A stretch of 35,970 nt of DNA from Chloroflexi bacterium UBA4730. Lineage in GTDB: Bacteria > Chloroflexota > Limnocylindria > P2-11E. Positions 31,211 to 35,970 of this stretch are shown here, piece by piece. The notes beneath the pieces were generated by a model, which was not told the DNA's origin, searched no databases, and saw nothing but the letters and a program-made list of their open reading frames with translations. Positions within the stretch are counted from its first letter, which is position 1. Every line of letters begins with the position of its first letter. Location: NCBI GenBank assembly GCA_002404155.1, contig DHJC01000027.1, positions 1 to 35,970 on the forward strand. Direction: 5' to 3'. The translations under genes and the position numbers were made by a program.

Positions 31211-32470
31211 TCATTTGCTCCTAATCGTGAGCGTCACGCGGATCGGTTGCAGCGAGACGACGGTGACACCCGGGGGCAGTCTCAGCACGACGTCGGCCGC
31301 ATAGGTGCCGGCGGCCTTTCCGCTCGCATCCACGCTCGCCCCGATGTCGGTCGGACCGAGGGCGACGAGCGTGGCGGCGGGGCCCGTGACGACGACGTTG
31401 ACCGTGGCCGGGTCGGTCTCCCCGATCAGCCCGGCGCCGAGCCCGGTCAGCTGCACCGCCACGACAGGGAACGGGCGGGTGCCCGACAGCGGGATCACCG
31501 TCACCCCGACGGTCGCGTCCGTCGGCTGGAGGAGCGAGATCCCGTCCGGCAGCAGCAGCGCGACCCGGAACGACCTGTTGGCGTTGAGCCCGGTCACGTC
31601 GATGGGCGCGGTGTCGACGCGATCCACCGCTGCGAGCCGATCCGGGGTGCCTTGGAGCTGAACCGCGATCGGGTCCGTGGTGACGCGGGAGATCCAATAG
31701 CCGGAGGCGACCGCGCCCTTGAGCGACCAGAGCACCGGCACCGTCCGAGTGCTCGTGGTCGAGAGGACCGGCACGTTCACGGTCACCGTCGGTGGATCCG
31801 CCTGCACACCGTCGACCGAGTTGCCGGCCGCGTCGACCGGCACGGCGTCGGCGCTGGCGGAGATGTCGATCGGCGTATCGCCGAACCGCAGCGTGGCGAA
31901 GACGGCGGCCACGCTCGCTACCAGGCTCTGGGCCCCGGTGATGCGGATCTCCGACGTGGACAGCGACGGCGCGCCGGCCTGGAAGCCGCTGGGCGGATCG
32001 TTCGCGAACCGGACCTGCGCGGTGAGCGACCGCGACACGACCTGCTCGATGCGCACGGGCACGGTCAGCGGGTCGGTCTGCGCGATGATCGCGCCATCGC
32101 TCAGCGGCACGCGCACCGCGACGTCCTGCACGTCATTCCGCGAAAGATCCGCCTGCTTCAGGTCGGGGACGGGATGGAGATCCGCCGGCACGAGCTTCGC
32201 GATCTGGGGCTGCGGCCCGCGGAGGCTCACCGTGACCTCGCCCAGCGTGCCGCGGAGGACGTAGCCCGCGGGCACGTCGGCGGGGCGCTCGACCGGAACG
32301 CGGAACGTCGCGGTGACTTGCGGCGGGGTGCTCTCCGCGACCGCGACGAACGCGAGCACCGCGATCGCGAGCGCGGCGGCCTTCAGCGGGAGGTCGTTGA
32401 GGACCACGGCCCGCAGGTCGATGCGCCGGAGGCCGCCCCGTCTCGTCGAGGCGTACGTCGTGCCGCGCAC
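31211..32470 (-). CDS. cdaR: CdaA regulatory protein CdaR (YbbR-repeat protein)
   Basis: 419 residues from GTG 32470. A short basic cytoplasmic tail, then one transmembrane helix (KAAALAIAVLAFVAVAES, about residues 29-47), then an extracytoplasmic region of about four YbbR repeats, recognisable from recurrent blocks such as FRVPVERPADVPAGYVLRG, VTVSLRGPQPQIAKL, PVRIEQVVSRSLTAQVRF and VQLQGTPDRLAAVDRVDTAP. CdaR modulates CdaA activity in known systems. It starts three bases after the cdaA stop, supporting the role. YbbR repeats are divergent, so the exact count is approximate. Confidence 0.9.
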   Translation of the reverse strand: MRGTTYASTRRGGLRRIDLRAVVLNDLPLKAAALAIAVLAFVAVAESTPPQVTATFRVPVERPADVPAGYVLRGTLGEVTVSLRGPQPQIAKLVPADLHPVPDLKQADLSRNDVQDVAVRVPLSDGAIIAQTDPLTVPVRIEQVVSRSLTAQVRFANDPPSGFQAGAPSLSTSEIRITGAQSLVASVAAVFATLRFGDTPIDISASADAVPVDAAGNSVDGVQADPPTVTVNVPVLSTTSTRTVPVLWSLKGAVASGYWISRVTTDPIAVQLQGTPDRLAAVDRVDTAPIDVTGLNANRSFRVALLLPDGISLLQPTDATVGVTVIPLSGTRPFPVVAVQLTGLGAGLIGETDPATVNVVVTGPAATLVALGPTDIGASVDASGKAAGTYAADVVLRLPPGVTVVSLQPIRVTLTIRSK

Positions 32471-32473
32471 GGA

Positions 32474-33304
32474 TCAGGAGGCCTTGCTGCGGAAGGGCAG
32501 CGGCTGGAGCCGGCTCCGGAGGAGCGAGCTGAGGACCCGGCGGAGGCGTTCCTCGTCGAGTCCGCCGATGATCCGGCCGCTGCTCGCGATGGAGATCGCC
32601 TGGGTCTCCTCCGACACGACGATGACGATCGCATCGGTCTGCGAGCTGATCGACAGTGCCGCGCGATGGCGCATGCCGTACCGGTGCGCCGCGCGGTCTT
32701 GGGTGTCCTCGAGCGGCAGCAGGCAGGCCGCCGCGAGGATCTGCGGCCCGCGGACGATCACCGCGCCATCGTGCAATGGCGATCGCACCATGAAGATGGA
32801 GGCGAGGAGCTCGGCGGAGAGCTTCCCGTTCACCGGAACGCCGGTCTCCGTGTAGTCCTGCAAGCCGGTGCCACGCTCGATGACGATGAGCGCCCCGTGG
32901 CGCGCGCCGCTGATCAGGAGCGCGGCGCGCGTGAGCTCGTCGACCATGCGGTCGACCTCTTCCTCGTCGGTCGGCGCGAGCAGCCGGTTCAGCGGTCCGA
33001 GCTGGCCGAGCTGGCCGAGGCCGCGCCGCAGCTCGGGCTGGAACACGATGAGGATCGCGAAGACGGCGATCGCGAGGAACGCCTGGAACAGCAGCTTCGT
33101 CAGTGTGAGCTGGAACAGGACCGCGAGCCCGTAGATCACGACGAGCACAAGCACGCCGAGCAGCACCTGTACCGCGCGCGTTCCGCGGATGAGCCGCAGC
33201 AGGTAGTAGACGAAGACGAACACGATCGCGACGTCGAGGACGGTGTTCCACGCGAACGTCTGGCCGTTGAAAATCGCGCGCACGGCGTCGAAGAACGGGT
33301 CCAT
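32474..33304 (-). CDS. cdaA: Diadenylate cyclase CdaA (c-di-AMP synthase)
   Basis: Makes cyclic di-AMP from two ATP. 276 residues from ATG 33304. Three N-terminal transmembrane helices (about residues 20-38, 46-66 and 70-88), then the DAC (DisA_N) domain. Both catalytic motifs are present: DGA in SPLHDGAVIV (residues 179-181) and RHR in GMRHRAALSIS (212-214). The order cdaA-cdaR-glmM is as in Firmicutes. Its ATG overlaps the stop of an upstream TPR-like gene by one base (TGATG), which is not the usual arrangement and suggests translational coupling. Confidence 0.96.
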   Translation of the reverse strand: MDPFFDAVRAIFNGQTFAWNTVLDVAIVFVFVYYLLRLIRGTRAVQVLLGVLVLVVIYGLAVLFQLTLTKLLFQAFLAIAVFAILIVFQPELRRGLGQLGQLGPLNRLLAPTDEEEVDRMVDELTRAALLISGARHGALIVIERGTGLQDYTETGVPVNGKLSAELLASIFMVRSPLHDGAVIVRGPQILAAACLLPLEDTQDRAAHRYGMRHRAALSISSQTDAIVIVVSEETQAISIASSGRIIGGLDEERLRRVLSSLLRSRLQPLPFRSKAS

Positions 33305-34368
33305 CAGACCGCCTGCGCGAGCCGCTCGACTTCCACCGCGAGCTCGGCCTGGCCATCGAGGCGGAGGGCCTCGGCCAGGAGCGCGCACTTCGCGCGCGCG
33401 ACATCGCGCTTCCCGATCGACATCACGACGTCCACCAACAGCCGTTGGGCCTGGTGGTCCGCGAGACCCGACGCGATGAGCTGGAGCAGGAGGTCGGATG
33501 CGGCGTCGGTATGGCCGTTGGCGATGAAGTGCCGCGCGGCGACGAGCGCGGCCTGCGCCGCGCGGGGATCACGTTTCGCGATGTAGTCGGCGGCGCGCAT
33601 GTCGGCGTCGAGGGGATCCTCTGCCGCATCGAGCGCCGGCTCGGGCACGCGCTCGCGCTGCGGCCCGGGCGGCTCGGGGGCCCACGCCTGCGGGGCCGGC
33701 TCGGCCGGCGCGGCCTCCGGAGCCGCGGGCGATCCGAGCGCGCCCAGACGCGGGTCCACTGCCGCCGCATCCGTCGGCTCCTTGCGCGGCCGCCGGGGGA
33801 CGCCGGGGATCCCGCCCATCGGCAGCCGCTCGGCCTCGGGCCGCGCGGCTGCCGCGAGGCGCGGCGGCGGGAGCGCGCTCGTGTCGATCCCCATCCCATC
33901 GGCGAGCGTGACGAGCACGGGCAGGGCGCCAAGCGAGTCGAGGCCGTAGCGCACGTCACGCTGGGCGCCGCTTGGATCGCTGTACGCGAGGAGGCTGGCG
34001 TACCGGACGTACTCGTTCGCCGCGGCATCCATTTCGCCCGCGAGCGCGTGCGCCGCCGCGAGCCGCCGATGCGCGCCGAAATCGAGCGGATCGAGCTGCA
34101 AGGCCTCGGTGAGAAGCGCGACGACACCGTCGTGCGCACCGGCCTTCGCGAGCTTCGCGGCGCCCTCACGCAGGGCGGCGAGGGCACCGGGGCGGTCCGC
34201 CTGCTCCATGCGGACCTTCGCGATACCGCGGTAGCCACCGGGCAACGTCGGGAATTTCGAGCAGAGATACGCGAACTGCTGCTCGGCCTTGCGCAACCGA
34301 CCGGCCTGCAGCTCGCGCAGGCCTGACGCGAGCGCGACCTTGTAGTTGAAGTCCTGGACCGCTGCCAT
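33304..34368 (-). CDS. TPR-like helical-repeat protein with Pro/Ala-rich linker
   Basis: 354 residues, no signal or transmembrane segment. The N-terminal half is built of TPR-like helix pairs (LRELQAGRLRKAEQQFAYLC, AKVRMEQADRPGALAALREG, GVVALLTEALQLDPLDFGAH, AAAHALAGEMDAAANEYVRY). A disordered linker rich in Pro, Ala and Glu runs from about residue 165 to 250. More helical repeats end the protein (AQAALVAARHFIANGHTDAA, LLVDVVMSIGKRDVARAKCA). It is a cytoplasmic scaffold-type protein. The stop overlaps the cdaA start by one base, and rpsI lies 44 bases upstream. I do not recognise a named family; a partner of CdaA is conjecture from coupling. Confidence 0.8.
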   Translation of the reverse strand: MAAVQDFNYKVALASGLRELQAGRLRKAEQQFAYLCSKFPTLPGGYRGIAKVRMEQADRPGALAALREGAAKLAKAGAHDGVVALLTEALQLDPLDFGAHRRLAAAHALAGEMDAAANEYVRYASLLAYSDPSGAQRDVRYGLDSLGALPVLVTLADGMGIDTSALPPPRLAAAARPEAERLPMGGIPGVPRRPRKEPTDAAAVDPRLGALGSPAAPEAAPAEPAPQAWAPEPPGPQRERVPEPALDAAEDPLDADMRAADYIAKRDPRAAQAALVAARHFIANGHTDAASDLLLQLIASGLADHQAQRLLVDVVMSIGKRDVARAKCALLAEALRLDGQAELAVEVERLAQAV

Positions 34369-34412
34369 CCGCGACTAGTGTGCGCTCCCGGCGTGACGCC
34401 GTGGAGCCCGTA

Positions 34413-34808
34413 CTAGCGCTTCGTGAACTGCGGCGCCTTGCGCGCGCGCTTCAGACCGGGCTTCTTCCGCTCCTTCGCACGCGGATCGCGCGTGAGCAGC
34501 CCCGCTTTGCGCAGCACCGCGCGATGCTCTGCGTCGACCTGCAGGAGGGCGCGCGAGATCGCGTGGCGGATCGCGCCGAGCTGTCCCGACTCGCCGCCGC
34601 CGGCGACCTTCACCATCGCGTTGAACCGGCGCGCGGTATTCGTGACGGTGAACGGCTGGAGCGCGGACTCGGAGTAGCCGTCGCGCCCGAAGTACTCCTC
34701 GAGCGGCTTGCCGTTGACGACGACCGTGCCCTCGCCCGGGACCAGCCGCACGCGGGCGACGCTCGTCTTTCGGCTACCGGTGCCTTGGAAATACGGCATG
34801 GTCTTCAT
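34413..34808 (-). CDS. rpsI: 30S ribosomal protein S9
   Basis: 131 residues. Family signatures: GTGSRKTSVARVRLVPG, GKPLEEYFGR, the VAGGGESGQLGAIRHAISRA block, and the basic C-terminal tail KKPGLKRARKAPQFTKR that contacts tRNA in the P site. It follows rplM with no gap (TAGATG), the conserved L13-S9 operon. M4 is an alternative start. Confidence 0.97.
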   Translation of the reverse strand: MKTMPYFQGTGSRKTSVARVRLVPGEGTVVVNGKPLEEYFGRDGYSESALQPFTVTNTARRFNAMVKVAGGGESGQLGAIRHAISRALLQVDAEHRAVLRKAGLLTRDPRAKERKKPGLKRARKAPQFTKR

Positions 34809-35261
34809 CTAGCGCTTCTCCATCGCGAGCGTCTCGGGCCGTTGGGCCTGGTGCGGGTGCTCGGGACCGGCGTACACGAACAGCTTGCGCGACATCTTCT
34901 CGCCCAGGCGGTTCTGCGGGAGCATCCCGCGCACCGCGCGGCGGACGACCTCTTCAGGCCGCCGCGCGAGCAGCCGCTCGAGCGTCTCGGCCTTGAACCC
35001 GCCCGGGTAGCCGGAGTGGCGGACGTACAGCTTGTCCGCGAGCTTCTTGCCGGTCACCTTGATCTTCGCGGCGTTGACGATCACGACTGGATCGCCGGTG
35101 TCGAGGTTCGGGGTGAACGTCGGCTTGTGCTTGCCGCGCAGCGTCGCGGCGGCCTGCGTCGCGAGGCGGCCGAGCACCGCACCGTCGGCGTCCATGACGC
35201 GCCAATGCCGCACGATCTCGCTGGTCTTGGCGCTCTTCGTCCTAGTCGTTATCGCTGCCAT
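34809..35261 (-). CDS. rplM: 50S ribosomal protein L13
   Basis: 150 residues. HWRVMDADGAVLGRLATQAA, GDPVVIVNAAKIKVTGKK, YVRHSGYPGGFKAET and RAVRGMLPQNRLGEKMSRKL are the standard L13 blocks. The ATG is inside the end of truA (20-bp overlap), so the genes are cotranscribed and possibly coupled; truA-rplM-rpsI is a widespread order. Confidence 0.97.
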   Translation of the reverse strand: MAAITTRTKSAKTSEIVRHWRVMDADGAVLGRLATQAAATLRGKHKPTFTPNLDTGDPVVIVNAAKIKVTGKKLADKLYVRHSGYPGGFKAETLERLLARRPEEVVRRAVRGMLPQNRLGEKMSRKLFVYAGPEHPHQAQRPETLAMEKR

Positions 35262-35970
35262 CTCGGTCGGTCCCCTCGCTCTCGTTCCGTTCGCGATAGT
35301 CCACGTGCGTCAGACAGAGTCCCCGCGCCGGCGCGCTCGGTCCGGCCTGCGCGCGATCCTGGGATCGCACGATCTCGCCGAACCGCTCGACGCCGATCTT
35401 GCCGCGTCCCACCCAGAGCAGGGTCCCCACGATCGCGCGGACCATCCCTCGGAGGAACGCGTCGGCCTCGATCTCGAATCGGAGCAGCTCGCCGTCTTGG
35501 GTCCACTCCACCCTGCGCACGGTCCGCACCGTCCGTCGCACTGGGCCCTCGCCGATGGCGAAGGCGGCGAAGTCGGTCCGTCCGATCAGGGCGCCGCTGG
35601 CGTCGCGCATCGCGTCCAGCCGCAGCGCGGCGGGGTGGTGATGCGCCCAGCGCTCGAGCGGATCGCGGTCCGATCCGATCCGAAGCCGGTATTCATATGT
35701 GCGTCCCGTCGCCGAGAACCGGGCGTGGAATGCCTCCCCGCACGGCTCGAGCGCCGAGATCGCGATGTCCTCGGGAAGAAGGGCGTTGACCCCTCGTCCC
35801 AGCTTCGCTCCGTCCAGCAGGCTGGCCGTCCGGAAGCTCATGACCTGCCCGATCGCGTGGACCCCCGCGTCCGTCCGTCCCGCACCGGCGATGCGCACCG
35901 GCTCGTCGCAGATCGTCGCGAGCGCCCGTTCCAGCTCGCCCTGCACCGTCCGCGCGCCGTCCTGGATCTG
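35242..35970 (-). CDS. truA: tRNA pseudouridine(38-40) synthase (partial, 5' end outside window)
   Basis: Isomerises uridines 38-40 in the anticodon stem-loop. 242 codons are in the window; the frame is open to the edge, where it reads QIQDGARTVQGEL, the family's early block, so only about 20-25 N-terminal residues are missing. The catalytic Asp is in AGAGRTDAGVHAIGQV, and FSATGRTYEYRL and DAFLRGMVRAIVGTLLWVG follow. The 3' end overlaps rplM. Confidence 0.95.
   Translation of the reverse strand, partial: QIQDGARTVQGELERALATICDEPVRIAGAGRTDAGVHAIGQVMSFRTASLLDGAKLGRGVNALLPEDIAISALEPCGEAFHARFSATGRTYEYRLRIGSDRDPLERWAHHHPAALRLDAMRDASGALIGRTDFAAFAIGEGPVRRTVRTVRRVEWTQDGELLRFEIEADAFLRGMVRAIVGTLLWVGRGKIGVERFGEIVRSQDRAQAGPSAPARGLCLTHVDYRERNESEGTDRDGSDND

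Noticed and set aside
1..35970. CRISPR array, insertion sequence or toxin-antitoxin module
   Set aside because: No regularly spaced repeats of suitable length, no transposase and no paired small toxin/antitoxin genes were found on either strand.

Overview
The window is a GC-rich bacterial chromosome segment, densely packed and read almost entirely from the minus strand. It encodes a primary sigma factor, the MEP isoprenoid pathway (ispE), a single-chain bacterial GlyRS, the c-di-AMP synthase CdaA with CdaR, an Rpf/YabE-like wall lytic enzyme and pyruvate phosphate dikinase. It shows no lipopolysaccharide or outer-membrane genes. This fits a single-membrane, Gram-positive-like lineage. Gene content and many apparently leaderless promoters make a Chloroflexota relative (Limnocylindria-like) my best guess, with Actinobacteria the alternative; no 16S is present to settle it.

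Left part (1-9.8 kb, minus strand). From high to low coordinate: ECF sigma factor, a membrane-anchored beta-propeller partner, ppdK, dgt, a decayed sensor/receiver remnant, dnaG and the 5' part of rpoD (cut by the window edge). dgt and dnaG are often adjacent in other bacteria; here about 0.9 kb of remnant and non-coding DNA separates them.

Middle (9.8-16.1 kb). A divergent pair (holin-like membrane protein and a DUF3618-like protein) faces the ECF sigma gene. Then come two membrane proteins, glyS and recO (minus strand). Divergent from recO is a polyprenyl diphosphate synthase, followed by a PH-domain protein and a truncated SDR gene. The SDR fragment runs head-on into a truncated acetamidase gene, which looks like the scar of one deletion that removed both 3' ends.

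Right part (16.1-36 kb, minus strand). This is a long chain of mostly abutting or overlapping genes, in transcription order: truA (partial), rplM, rpsI, a TPR-like protein, cdaA, cdaR, glmM, glmS, acpS, nnrD, alr, a secreted metalloprotease, galU, an Rpf-like protein, rsmA, ispE, a KGG-repeat protein, tRNA-Gln, glmU, a CNNM/CorC-type CBS protein, cdd and the acetamidase fragment. It gathers c-di-AMP signalling (CdaA/CdaR), the whole UDP-GlcNAc route (GlmS, GlmM, GlmU), D-alanine supply (Alr), UDP-glucose (GalU) and wall remodelling (Rpf-like) in one block, so it reads as a cell-envelope supercluster embedded among housekeeping genes.

No insertion sequence, CRISPR array, integrase or complete prophage was seen. 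The most unusual material is regulatory or decayed: a symmetric palindromic divergent promoter, a hairpin that would hide the ppdK ribosome binding site, recurrent -10 boxes only 6-9 bp before start codons, and two multi-gene deletion scars.
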